The notes under the pieces were generated by a model. That model was given only the letters and a program-made list of their open reading frames with translations, was not told the origin of the DNA and did no database searches. 64,000 nt of DNA from NCBI GenBank assembly GCA_950295325.1, contig OX485804.1, positions 32,612,001 to 32,676,000 on the forward strand, read 5' to 3'. Positions 12,131 to 23,427 of the stretch are shown one piece after another. This stretch comes from Polytrichum commune. Taxonomy: Eukaryota > Streptophyta > Polytrichopsida > Polytrichales > Polytrichaceae. The position numbers were made by a program, and so were the translations under genes. Position 1 is the first letter of the stretch. Each line of letters begins with the position of its first letter.

Positions 12131-13237
12131 CATGGCTGATTTTTCACAAAGTTTTTGCCCGTTCACGTCCAAAAACCTTGAATTGAAAGGCAAAAAAAAT
12201 TGCAACCCGTCCCAAAACTGGTAATTTCTAAACCAACCCGTCCATGGAAAGGTTAAAGAAAAAACAACCCGTCCCAAAACTAGTTTGAAAATGAAAATAC
12301 CCGTCCTACAAGAGGTATAAATAAGTCTCTTACAATGTTGGTAATTTTTTAAAAAACAACTAAAAAACTAAAAGATGTTGACATGTGACTGGTTGCACTT
12401 GGAAACAATAAGATCTTGACAAATTATGGCTTCAATGCCTGTCAGTTATCTGTCTTTTGATGTCAATTCTCATCTTTCCAGTACACCCCATTCTAATTTC
12501 CTCTACCACCATCATTTCTTTTTATTTCTTGTCCTTCAATCTCCCATTTCTTTCCCGAAACTCTATCCTCAAGGTGTTTCCATCACCCGTCATCGCCTGT
12601 CCGTCACCACCCGCATTCCCTCCACAAGAGGGGTTTTTCTAAACAAAACCTAATCAAAAGTCATCTACGTACTAGTTTGAAGTTAGAGACTTTAGATGCT
12701 TTTATGCACATTTCATGTGCAAATATTCCAGTTGAAAACATCAATTGGAATGAAGTGATACTTGTTTGGAGAAACATGAAGGATAGGAGAATTCATCCAC
12801 TTCTTTGAAGAGTAAGTAGCTCTTTATTTTTACAATTTTGAACATGTTTATATATATACTAATTCTTATTCAATTGCTAAGATTATCTTCAATTATAATC
12901 TTTGACATTATGTTAAAAAGGTTCTAAACTTTGTGGTTGATGAATTAATGTATGCAGGTGAATCAAGAACTTCGAGATTGATATTTTGATTGGGTATTAG
13001 TGGTTTGATTGCATTATGCTTATATTCACACGTCATATATGACATAATGTAACTGATATTTGTAACATTCATTTTTTTTGGAAAAAATTATCAAAAAAAT
13101 TGTTATTTCTAGAACCCGTCCAAAGTGAATTTGACATGTCCAAAAACCGGTTCGTATTCTAAGAACCCATCCACTGGAAATGTCCATTATGAAAATGTCC
13201 CTGGACATGCTCAGGACCTTGTGAAAAATCACCACTG
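12131..13237 (+). mobile_element. hAT-like DNA transposon, ~1.1 kb, likely non-autonomous
   Basis: The ends are imperfect inverted repeats, CATGGCTGATTTTTCACAA on the left and, on the minus strand, CAGTGGTGATTTTTCACAA on the right. They are flanked by the same 8-bp direct repeat CTAGTAGG (12123-12130 and 13238-13245), the hAT signature; a 9-bp reading with the next C cannot be excluded. AACCCGTCC-like motifs cluster under both ends (near 12206, 12235, 12265, 12299, 13112, 13165), typical of transposase-binding subterminal repeats. An open frame at 12426 begins MASMPVSYL. A second frame near 12670-12807 ends with 'NWNEVILVWRNMKDRRI', faintly like the end of some hAT-related proteins. Neither is a convincing transposase. 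Confidence 0.75.
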
Positions 13238-13964
13238 CTAGTAGGCTATATTGGCTACTCCGTGCAAAGAGTGAAGTGGGTTTACATCTAACATCATTGT
13301 CCTTTAGGATGTGACCATGGAGGTTCTATGCACAAACACTCTATTCACTCCGGCCTCCTCCGTACACCAAAGTTCTTCTTCTTGATAGTGTTGTCCCCAA
13401 AGACAAATTGATTAATAGATCATTGGATTACAAAATATAGCAATACTTGATCACTAAGGAGTTGTGATCCAATTCTCTCCTCATGATCACAAGTACATCA
13501 TATGCCTACATATTTGTGATGTGCACACAATGATAAACCTATGGGTCCTCCCCCCCTCCCCCCCCTCTGTCCTCTAAAGGATTATGTTTGGTGGTCACCC
13601 AACATAATCCAGTGAGACCACCAAAATAGGTCGTTTAGAATAAATAAATAAAAATCATGGAAATCGTCCATTTTGGATTATGTCCCATGACCAATGCTTT
13701 TACAAGTGATGTCGATCTCTCTTCAACGTGGTTGTAGATCAAAGATTGTGACCATGAGAACTCTTAAAATCGTCTTTTCCTCATGACCCTTGGTTACCAA
13801 TGTAAATACAAAGCCCTTAGGTTTGGGTCTCTTTAGATTATACTCTTTAGATTATTTTGGGGGTCTTTGATCTTCGTTGGATACCAAACCACCTCAAAAT
13901 GGTAAATACAAGTGAAAGAGTTTAAATGCATGCCGCAAGGATGCGGCCACATCATACAAGACGG
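13238..13964. other. Gene-free DNA
   Basis: No coding region is supported. A C-rich run lies near 13550-13566. A local inverted pair, 'GGATTATGTTTGGTGG' near 13579 and 'CCAACATAATCC' near 13600, could form a small stem. Confidence 0.5.
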
Positions 13965-14203
13965 TACACTAAATATCTATGATGTTTAGTAGCACTCACT
14001 ATTCGGATTTACACAATGCTATATCTTTTTACCATCGATGTAATTTTTTATCGAGTAAAGTTCTTATTAGTGTTCCATTAGTGTCCAAACAACAAATTTA
14101 CCATTTGTTGGTAAAAAAAAGGTATACAGTAAATAGATATAGCATTGCGTAATTTTAAATAGTATACGACACTAAATATTGTAATTAGTGTAGTAGTTAC
14201 ACA
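13965..14203. repeat. Foldback element with TACACTAA ends
   Basis: The left end reads TACACTAAATATCTATGATG and the right end reads back as the complement of 'TTAGTGTA', giving a terminal inverted repeat. Inside, 'CACAATGCTATATC' on the left pairs with 'GATATAGCATTGCG' on the right, so the two halves fold over much of their length. Related foldbacks lie at 23197-23427, 42729-43020, 50041-50413 and 63470-63799. No coding sequence is present. Confidence 0.65.
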
Positions 14204-15000
14204 TTAGACGTACATCCAAATGTGTTTACATGTCATTGGTCTCCTATAGGGTATTTGGAGGTTAAAGGTGAGTTAGGGATTTCAAACGATCCGTATTCTT
14301 GTGCATGGGTTTTTTTTCATGCACGTGTCAACGTGTGATTGGCCCCCATTTGAAGCGAGACTTTTGGGATGGGGATGGCGGTGGGAAAATTAATAAGGAT
14401 CCATTTTATTGAGCATGGGCACGGTGACTGGCCAAGCCTTCTTTACACCTTGGAAGCCACGTCACCAGCATGGCCAAGCTCATCAGTGGACCAAATCACA
14501 CAGTAGCCAGCCAGGTCAATAGTGCCACGTCATCATCGTCACCTCAACAACCAATCTGGCGGTGACATGTCATCAAGGGCTTGCGCTGGACTGCCCATTG
14601 GTCCCTGCATCAACACCCCCTCCTCCTCAATTTCATGAGACCCGTGCACCAAAGTTTGGAAACGGATCCATTAGGGTTTGGACGACGACCTGGCTAGCTT
14701 CATGGCTGCCATGTGGCGCTTCGGTTTTTATTTATTACTTTGACACTTGTAATGTTGAAGCATCGTAAGGGCTTGTTTACGTACCCATATACCTGCCCAT
14801 TCTAAGGTAATCGGGTCATAAATGGACACTTTTCTCCCCAGTCATAATAGTTAAAACAATTGGGAGAACCTATACCATCATTTAATAACACATAGAATCA
14901 TCACCTTGACAATGAGGAGGCTATTCATAGGAAGTCCAAACTTTATGAGGACAGTGGTTGCAAACACGATTTGGAATTGTTGATCATATGAGATATCGCA
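14204..15000. other. Gene-free DNA, locally GC-richer
   Basis: 14380-14770 is more GC-rich than the surroundings and has repeated 'CACGTCA' and 'GGCCAAGC' words. A 68-aa open frame at 14562 has an ATG but no recognisable domain. 14890-15000 resembles 49900-50040 and 52370-52480, another dispersed repeat. Confidence 0.5.
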
Positions 15001-15389
15001 CTTATTGCATGTTTCATGCCCCAGGTTATATCACATCTTCATTCAGTTGGGCCCCGCCCCTCCCCCGCCTCCTTCACTGCCCGGTCTTCCTGCCCGCAAC
15101 TGTGTGGGAACTCTTCCTTGTTGGGAACCAATGTGACAACACCCAGTCACTTAAGCCATTAAGCTCCTTTGGCATGTGAAGGAACTCCATCAATGAAACT
15201 CGGGAATAATGAAAGATATGTCAACTTGAATATTTGTAAATTTGACCAGGTGTTGTCACATTGGTTCCCAACGAGGAAGAGTTCCCATGCAGGTGTGGGC
15301 AGGAAGACCGGGCAGTGAAAGAGGCGTGGGAGGGACGGGGCCCAGCTGAATGAAGACGCGACCTAGCCCGGGGCATGTTTCACATCCCA
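15001..15389. repeat. Long inverted repeat, ~140-bp arms and ~105-bp loop
   Basis: The left arm (about 15001-15143) contains 'GTTTCATGCCC', 'GGGCCCCGCCCCTCCC', 'GCCCGGTCTTCCTGCC' and 'GTTGGGAACCAATGTGACAA'. The right arm (about 15249-15389) carries their complements in reverse order. A transcript would form a long hairpin. The arms are much more GC-rich than the surroundings. It may be a MITE, a foldback element or an inverted duplication capable of producing small RNA; the sequence does not decide. Confidence 0.85.
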
Positions 15390-15425
15390 CAAGAAACCTT
15401 ATTGACCAATAATGGAATGTACAAA

Positions 15426-15451
15426 CTCCTTCCCCCCCCCCCCCCCCCCCC
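15426..15451. repeat. Poly-C run
   Basis: A run of C of roughly two dozen bases follows 'CTCCTTCC'. The exact length in an assembly is error-prone. Confidence 0.9.
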
Positions 15452-15972
15452 TCCTTCCTAATTGAAAGCAAGCAAGTGATGTTTTGAGCAAGTTTCGTTT
15501 AAGCTTACAAGGCAAAGATTGTTTATCACGAGGTCGAAGGAATCCAATACGTGTTTAGACAAGTGAACATCTTAGTGATGTTCCTTTTGTTGAGCAGTCC
15601 TTCTTGCCCCACTATAGGAAGTGCTTTGGCATATTATGTATGAAAAATATTCTGTCTAGTAAATGAAATGCTTCAAAACTCAACACTGAAAGATATTATA
15701 ACATTTCTCAGCAAGGTCTACATGCTTATGTGGGCCCCGGAATATATACACTACATGCCTGAATTACACACATATTAATAAGCCGACATTCGCTCCATCT
15801 GTTTGAGCATCTTTTTTTTTAATCTTTTCTTTCTTTTCTGGCATAAATTGAACACAAATTCAATTGCAATGGAAAAGTACAAACCACCTCGTGAGAACCA
15901 ACACATAATTGAGGGGACTCAAGAAATAATGTTCATATGGGGCCTAACCTTTCAAGTAAATAAATAATTGTC

Positions 15973-16330
15973 TTAATTAACATTAAGACCTTTGACACAC
16001 CAAATCGAGTCAAATTCGTTTAGAACATTCTCATAGGCAATATTCGGAGCTTTTTCCAAGTCATGCAGAATCCATTGCACTCTGATCTGCCATAGTCAAG
16101 TAAGGGAGTCCCACACCACTTGGTGCGTCTTTTAACAAAGGCTGCATACTAGCGTTGAAAAGCAAATCATTACTTCGACACCAAATGGTCCACGGGAGAC
16201 CATTTCTCAAGAAGAACCGAATTCTATTAAAAGGTTTTAGAGATTTGTTGAGTGGTTGATCGAAGAGGCATTGCATCATTGAAAACAACTTATGAGGGCC
16301 AAGGTTACCTCTTTTCATAAAGAGATGCCA
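15973..16330 (-). pseudogene. Degenerate LINE reverse-transcriptase tail (zf-RVT region)
   Basis: On the minus strand one frame reads 'FLRNGLPWTIWCRSNDLLFN', the Trp-rich motif near the C-terminus of plant LINE-type reverse transcriptases (zf-RVT region). Pieces that normally follow are in shifted frames: 'VWDSL', 'LDYGRSE', then 'HDLEKAP' and 'FDSIWCVKGLNVN' followed by a TAA. Needing at least two frameshifts shows a dead fragment. I see no catalytic reverse-transcriptase or endonuclease part nearby. The family assignment rests on motif memory and could be checked by protein search. Confidence 0.7.
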
Positions 16331-18271
16331 ATGATGTTAGCTACATAGTGCCACCTATTTGAGTATTTGATAAGGTGGATGGGTTTAAATTGTTACTTGT
16401 TCCGATTAGCCCACTTCTCCTAAGATATAAAACACACAACGAGTCCGAGATGCTTAGCAAATCCAATTTGAGGTTGTAACCAGTCTCCTCCTAATTTTCA
16501 AAGATCATATGAATATCTTGAGCATTATCAAAGTGAATATTCCCATGCTTGTTAAGGTCCTCCTAGTTTTATTGCTTATGAATCATAGAATGGTTAATAC
16601 ATTTTGAGCACATAGTCCAATCTCTTTAAACACACGTATTTTCGGTGTTTGTCCTTAGATCCACTGACCACTCACACATATGTGTTTGATAAAGACAAAT
16701 AACGAAATTAAGCATATCTACTTTTGTATGAAGCAATATTGAGACACGTGTACACAATTATGTAGGTAGATGTGTGTGTGTGTTGGGGGAAGGGGGAGCG
16801 ATTTATGTCTCTTGTTCACCAAGCAAATGTAATATACAATATTGCCAATAGGTTGTATTTGGCAAAAGAAAAGGGAACCACTCTTAAAGTGCTTGGTCAT
16901 TTTATGGAAAAGCTCGTGTGAGACATAACTTAGGGCACACTTTCATGTGTCAGGGTCTGGTGGGGGAAGTTGCAATTGGATTGATGTGGGCAAAGTTTTG
17001 GACATTGCCTCCCAACATGTTGTTGGGATAGCACTTTCACGTGAAGTGGGGGTCCAACATATGGGAAAGTTGAATTGTTTTATTGTCAAACCTGCAAATT
17101 AAAAACCATCATATGTACAGAATGTCACAAGAGTGGAGTTATTCCACTTTAAATTGTGAAACTCTAGAAAAATCAAGATAATACAGAAAATAAGAAGAAG
17201 AAAAAATTGTGGAAGGCTAGAATTTAAAATGTAGAACATCCTATATGATTTTGGAGTAGAATACGACAATCTCGAGCCCAACCAAAAAGCTTTTGCAAAC
17301 CAATTTTTATTTGGCTCAAATCAAAGTCAATTTCCACTTTTGGAACAAAGTGGTTGTCAATCCCCCTCCTCAAACCCTACCTTCTCCATGTGGATGTGTG
17401 GAGGGTGGGGGTGTTGTGTGTGGGAGGCACAAGTCCAATTTTGTGATCTAGTGCCCTTCACCAATTTGGTCGGCATATGGAAGTGTGCCCTAAAAGGTTG
17501 ACACTTTGTAATGACCATATAAGCCATGGCACTCATGTAGCTCATTGATATTTCCCTAATAGGCTTGTTGAGCCCCTTGATGCCCACAACTTTTGTGCAT
17601 GCTCGACGTAGGGATCCCTGCAATGATTTCATGGATCATAGTGGGTAACACAAAAGGTAGATGGGCCTTATTTGGTTACTTTTTGTTGTTTGGTACCTTG
17701 TACTACTTGGATTCACAAGGTTGGAATTTTTGGGTGTCCGCAAACGTATCTTAAAAAGAGAGGATGAATTGCATATTGTTTTTTTTGAAGCTAATCTCAA
17801 TTTTTTACAAAATTTCAAAGTTCACAAAAAGCGAGGCATAAGAAGCCCACACGTAGGTCCTCCAAGTTATGTTGACTATTGAACCTATGAGCACAAAGTA
17901 CAAACTCTTTCAAACACATGTTTTTATGGTGTTTGTTTCTAGATCTTCACCTAACTGCCCACCACTAAAATATGGGTGTCCGATTAAGATAAGCAACTGA
18001 ATTAGGCTCGCTAACCTTGAGAGTGCCTTGGTGGGGACTGCAACCCACACCACATGCAAGCCAAAGCATGTGAGTCCCAACCACATGAGTTCAATGCTCG
18101 CTTGAGCCAACATTGGCTTTGTAGCTATAGCACATATGAATCAAGTCATGGTGTATGACAACGTGCTTAGTGGTGCAAACATCAAATGATTCATGCGGTT
18201 GAGTTTGTTAAATTTTGGTGTAAAGGTGAGTCTTTTTAAATCTTGATGTAAGGTGATTAGCAAGCCATGTA
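16331..18271. other. Gene-free DNA
   Basis: No coding region is supported. 16590-16720 and 17880-18000 are further copies of the commonest dispersed repeat ('AGCACATAGTCCAATCTC', 'TTAGATCCAC'). 17099-17820 contains short AT-rich frames without recognisable protein. Confidence 0.55.
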
Positions 18272-18827
18272 CTCCCTCCGTTTCATATCAAAAGTTACGT
18301 TTCACTAAATATGTGGGATTAAGGTCATTTTTCGCATTTTTAGCACGAAATTGTGTGCGTTGTATAGCTCTCACTAAGCACTTTCCGGTGAGCTAGGGGT
18401 GTCCAAAAAAAAAATCAAATTTTTTTTAACGCCAATTTCATTGGAAGCCCGTCATTTTGGGCGGATGGCACCGAAGCTCATTTGCTAATGAGTAGTGAGG
18501 TTGAGACTCGTGCTCCTTAAGGTTTGTGTTTAGGGTTAGGGTTTTTGAGAAGAAACGGTATGGCGATGTCCGTTCATCACCATTGACGAATGATACACAT
18601 AAAACCGTGTTGATGTTTGGGTTTAGGTTGAGTTCAAATATCAATTGTTAAATAAGTGTAAATTGTTAGTTGATTGACTTGGTAGTTCATCAACAACAAC
18701 ATTTACATTGTTTATAGCAACATTCCAATTCGTTTGACGAAGTTTGAAAGAAATTTCACCAAACGTATCTTTTGTTTCGTAACGCAAATTATGTCCAAAC
18801 GTAACTTTTGATATGAAACGGAGGGAG
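18272..18827. mobile_element. Stowaway-like (Tc1/mariner) MITE, 556 bp
   Basis: It starts CTCCCTCCGTTTCATATC and ends with the exact complement; by eye the inverted match is perfect for 31 bp. Both ends are flanked by TA (18270-18271, 18828-18829). The CTCCCTCCGT terminus and TA target define Stowaway elements. No transposase is present. The perfect TIR suggests a fairly young insertion, although 556 bp is on the long side for Stowaway and an internal insertion is possible. Confidence 0.92.
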
Positions 18828-18829
18828 TA

Positions 18830-19041
18830 GGTGTTATAGGTGACGTATATGTGATACGAGTTCCCATTGGGTAAGGTTGATGTGACCTACTTTACGAGGT
18901 TGTATGCCTTATCTTTGCATGTATTATCTTAGTGAGCACATTTTGTTTGGTACGATAACATGGCAAAATTGCCTTGGTGTGGTGAACTATACCTTTGCCA
19001 AAAGAAGTTTGTTGTGAATGCTTGTAAGGGGAATACTACTT

Positions 19042-19076
<35 letters not shown>

Positions 19077-20173
19077 TTTGGATCATGTCTAGAAGAGGGT
19101 GACTTACAATTATATGATAATTATACTCTTATGATATCGATGCATTGTGGAAGGCCGACTACCAATTATGTGTTGGTTTCTATTTAAACTCATTCATTGT
19201 GGATGAAGAGACTCTCGTAAGAACAAACCATGTAGAAGTTGAGTGATGATTCAAACCAAAGGGGATCCTACTTGACTCAGCTATGGTGGAACCTTCAATA
19301 CGATTTTCGTAGTCTAAATGTAGGCTAGAAAGAAGAGTTTTCATGTTATATGATGGTTCCCTTTGTTCTCATGTTCCAAATGGAGGAGATTACATGGGAC
19401 ACGCATGAAGCTTTAGCCATGTCCATAGTGTACTGTTCCGTGGTTTGATGGTACGTTTGGATTATACGGTGTTTGTTTGGGCAACGTCTTTTGAGCTACT
19501 AATCATTTCTTGCAATAATATCTTTCAATAGTAGAAACTAGCTAGAAACATCAATGCCCTCCGAATATGCTTAAAGCAGTCGACACACTTCAAAGCCGAT
19601 CCTACAAAGCACAAGTACTTGAAGGTGCATGCGCTTACACTAGGGTCCAAGATCAAAGAAATTCTAAAAGCGACAGTCGTATTGGTTGGGAGAAAAATTA
19701 TGGTCCCAGGGGGTTTACAATAGGGTCTGGGTCCAAGGTATGAGAAAATGACCAAGCTCGTGTTGATGTGGCACCAATTCCTACCATATCTCAATGGTCC
19801 CATCTCAGGAAAATATTCCTCCTACTCTAGGAAATCAATTTTCCAACTTGGGTCCAATCTCGAGTCCAGAAGTAAGGTTTATTACGGGGTGTTTTGGAAC
19901 CCAAGTTTTCTTGGACCTAGACCCTAAGGTAAGCCCACCCATACAAACGTTGTTGTAGAAGTGTCTCCTAATTCCACTCATTTCTAAGCACAAATGCGTA
20001 ATCAAGGTTGGGGTTACATTGGGGGTTCAAACTTGGGTCCATCTTGAGTTTGAAATTAAAGTCCATTAGGGTGATTTGGAAGTTTTTTGAACTAGACCAC
20101 AATGTAAACCCACCCAAATATGATGTTACTTGTATCATTAAGGTAAAGTCCTTATTTGTTGTATGTTGCTACA
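18830..20173. other. Gene-free DNA with a (TA)n tract and a degenerate tandem pair
   Basis: A TA run lies at about 19046-19074. 19836-19955 and 20020-20125 share 'AACTTGGGTCCAATCT', 'AAGTCCATTA', 'TTTGGAA' and 'AAACCCACCCA' phrases with a ~180-bp offset, a diverged tandem duplication. No gene is supported. Confidence 0.55.
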
Positions 20174-20512
20174 CACCCTACCCTCTGTAATCTCACCCTC
20201 TATAACATCACTCCATGTCTTATATCCTAAAACTCTAGGGAATGGATGTACTCAATTTAAATCTCCTTCCTTGTTGTCACATTTTCCTCTCATATATCAC
20301 ATGTTTTTGACATTAAAATAATCCATGTAAGAATTCAAACCACATGCTCACATGCATCACATTGTTGTCATTGTCATTATTGCAATGTTGACTTTATGCT
20401 ATTCCACAATGTCACATGCTACACCAATTCTCTATATCACGCATCCATGTTAACATTACAAGCCACCTTAATATCATGCTCACATGCATAATATTAGAAA
20501 GGTTAGAGTGTA
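20174..20512 (+). repeat. Foldback element of the 'ACTCTAAACTCC' family, copy 2
   Basis: Shares an ordered series of phrases with 50775-51238 and (inverted) 8591-8912: 'CCTAAAACTCTAGGGAATGG', 'TTGTTGTCACATTTTCCTC', 'TCACATGCTACACC', 'TATCACGCATCCATG'. It ends 'AGAAAGGTTAGAGTGTA', complementary to the family's left end. Non-coding. Confidence 0.65.
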
Positions 20513-20719
20513 GTAGCATGTAATTGCCTAAGTTTTGATCAAAATTATGACATAAATTGGGACCCTAATTACAGGTATGATCAAACAAAAGAGTCAAAGT
20601 GTGACCTCATTTAAGAGGTAGATGCACCTAAAACTATTCAAGTTCTTAATATATCCCCTATAAATGCACCCTTTCTCAACACATGTGAGTTCTAAGGTCA
20701 ACCATGTTCATTGAACCAG

Positions 20720-20939
20720 TGATCGAGGAGATTTTTGGGCATAATCGGTTGAAATCCTAGTGTTTGCAAGTCCAACCGGTTACATGTTCACATCCTCCAG
20801 TTTTCCTTTATTAAATTGGGGTATATTTTTAAAATTCCTCTAAAATGATTGGTAATTTTCTTGCAGTCTTGAACTTCAACCGGTTATTTCTCAAACTCAA
20901 CCAGTTCATTTGTAACCAACTACCGGTTCTCCCCGATCA
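20720..20939 (+). repeat. CCGGTT-rich dispersed element, copy 3 (best preserved)
   Basis: About 220 bp with five CCGGTT/CCAGTT-type boxes. Its termini, TGATCGAGGAGA on the left and the complement of TGATCGGGGAGA on the right, form a short inverted repeat, so the family is probably a small MITE. No target duplication is obvious. Confidence 0.7.
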
Positions 20940-22363
20940 TTGCATTGAACTACTCACTAGGGTACATCTAATATCGACATAAATGAGATTTATATTTACT
21001 AGGTGAATGGAGTTAAGGTTTATGTGGTGGCGGCTCATGATAGATTACACTCATAAGAGTTTTGACAATTGCCGTAGCCAAGAATTAGCATTTAGATGAG
21101 TGGTTATGGGTCCACCTACAAATTGATTGTATGTTCTAGTAACTTTACTGCTTTGAAAATTGTGGTAATTTCCATATTCATGGAAAAGAATAAAAATTAT
21201 GCATTCTCCCTGGAATATGTTTATCTTTGCAAAAGAAACAAATAAATCAATTCCATGCTATTAATCCTCCTAAATAGATGCAAACTCTCTTATTTTGTTG
21301 GTTATAGATGTCTCAACCATTATCAAATCACCTACAAGTTGAAACAACCCAACAAAACTTGTGACACCACTCAAATATTCTAGAATCTTGAGGGTGATAT
21401 TATAGGTCTATTCACATATTTTCTATATTTACTTACTATAATTGGCCCCTATGCTTCTCAACTTCAATTCTTTCTAAAGGATATTCATTGTGGGTCCAAA
21501 GATGATATTTCTTTGAAGATATGAATGCCTTGTGCAATTATCTTCACATTAAATTGTGTCCATGTTAATTCAATGTATACATACATGTGCAATTGCTTAA
21601 AGTGCCAACTTAGTTCCGTTTATGATAGTTCAAGTGATGTTGGGCATACTATAAAATTCAGTGATAATTTCTCACATGTTACCACACAACCAACCAACAA
21701 AAAATGGAGAATTAGTCACCTACATAGAATAAATAACAATAGAATCTAGTATTTCCACACACCCTCATTGTAGTATTACAAATCACTCCACCCATTGCAA
21801 GATGGCAAATGGAATATTCTTTTTTAAATCCCTTTGCCTTACTTGGGTTACTCCAAGTAGAATAGTCCTATTGTTAATAAGTTCTCTCATGCTTAACACA
21901 TGTATGTATTGCACCAATAGGTGTAAACAACGCAAACACCTCCTCTCACTTGCACGAATGGTAGAAAAGAAAAAATCCATCAGGGTCGAAGGTTTATATT
22001 GGGGAACTTAACCATGGTAACGTTTCCACTAACCCTATATTTAAGCCATGGGTTAGTGACATGAGTTATGTCTATAACTTTGACTATTTCACCCTATATT
22101 CATCTATATTCTTGGTACATTCATTCCACGATAAGTATGATATCTACATTTCCATATGCGTAGATTTAGAATCTTCTTAGCACAAAGTCTTTTATACTCA
22201 AGAACACAATGGCCAGGTAGATTAATGTAAGAGTTTTTTTAAAATATATTAAATTGCATGGCATCAAACGAGAGAGCGAAGTCGTAGAGGTCCAGTCATA
22301 TCTTACTAAAGAAAATTGTCAAGAAACAACCTCTTCTAAATTTATCATCTCAAGAACTGCAGT
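20940..22363. other. Gene-free DNA
   Basis: AT-rich sequence with short frames and no recognisable protein, RNA gene or clear repeat boundary. Confidence 0.5.
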
Positions 22364-22586
22364 GGCCGGGAAGTTTTGGGGCATATATAGTTGGTCAAGT
22401 TCCTAGTGATTCTAAATCCAACCGGTTACATGTTGACATCTTCCGGTTTTGCTTTCATTCATTTGAGGTATATTCTTCTATAGATTCCTCTAAAATGATT
22501 GGTAATTCTCCTGAAGTCTCAAACTTCAATTGGTTATTTCCCAAACTTAATCAGTTCATTTGTAAGTAACCGCCGCTTCTCCCTGG
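22364..22586 (+). repeat. CCGGTT-rich dispersed element, copy 4
   Basis: Aligns by eye with 20720-20939 over its length ('AACCGGTTACATGTTGACAT', 'TCTAAAATGATTGGTAATT', 'AACTTCAAT'). Several boxes have decayed to TTGGTT or AATCAGTT. Non-coding. Confidence 0.7.
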
Positions 22587-22770
22587 ATAGTGCACCAGAC
22601 ACACACCCCTTAACAATGAATAGGGATGTAAAACACATTACAACTATCCCTATTTCTAGAGATAAGAAATCAACACTTCTTGGTAGATGTATGTTAGAAG
22701 GGTACATTTTTGTATATTGTCTCATGAGTAGAGATTGGCAACCAATGTCTTTTGAAGGGTCAGTTTCCAT

Positions 22771-23144
22771 GTAGGCCGCTCGCCCACTAGATTTTAGATA
22801 ATAGTGGGTTGGAGGTGTTCTCAGGTTGATAAGCACAAGTCACCAACCAACCACATTTTGGTGGCCTACTAGAATGTGGAGGGCCATAGACATGGATCAT
22901 GTGACTTACATGTGTGCACTAAAGCACTTTCTAATTCACAAGTGTCAGTCATCGAAGGCTTTCAAGCCCAATGGTCTGAAACTCCATCCTTGGTAACATG
23001 GAGGAGGAGGTTAGTAGGTGGACCCAGATTTGAGAAGATGAGAGTATTTATTTGGCACATAGGAACCCTACCCCACTAGATTCCATCTACATTTGGGCAA
23101 GTTTGTTCTTAATCCCACTACAATCTCGTGGGCGAGCGGCCGAC
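22771..23144. mobile_element. TIR element of 374 bp with GGCCGCTCGCCCAC ends
   Basis: It begins GTAGGCCGCTCGCCCAC and ends GTGGGCGAGCGGCCGAC, an inverted repeat of 17 bp with one mismatch that is far more GC-rich than the surroundings. No clear direct duplication flanks it, so the superfamily is open. The interior has no credible protein. Confidence 0.7.
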
Positions 23145-23196
23145 ATGAAAACTCAGCGTGAGTACATCAAATGTGCAAATAGAGAACAAGTATACC

Positions 23197-23427
23197 ATTT
23201 ATGGTATGTAATGTCACTTACTATTCAGAGTTACACCATGCAGCTATAACTTTGTGCTCGTAATGAACTTTAAAAATAAAATCAAGTAAAGATGTTTGTA
23301 CTCACTCTACAATGTCTAAACAATGGATTTGAACTTTGTTGGTAAAAGAATGATATCTATACCAAAAAGTTATAGCATTGTGTAATTCCAAAATAATAAG
23401 TGACATTAAATATCATAAACAATGTAG
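23197..23427. repeat. Foldback element, ~60-bp imperfect inverted arms
   Basis: The left side 'TGGTATGTAATGTCACTTAC' pairs with the complement of the right side ('AAGTGACATTAAATATCATA'), and further in 'CTATAACTTT' pairs with 'AAAGTTATAG'. It is related to 13965-14203 (both carry a pairing CTATA/TATAG core and a 'TTTGTTGGTAAAA' phrase on the right). Non-coding. Confidence 0.65.
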
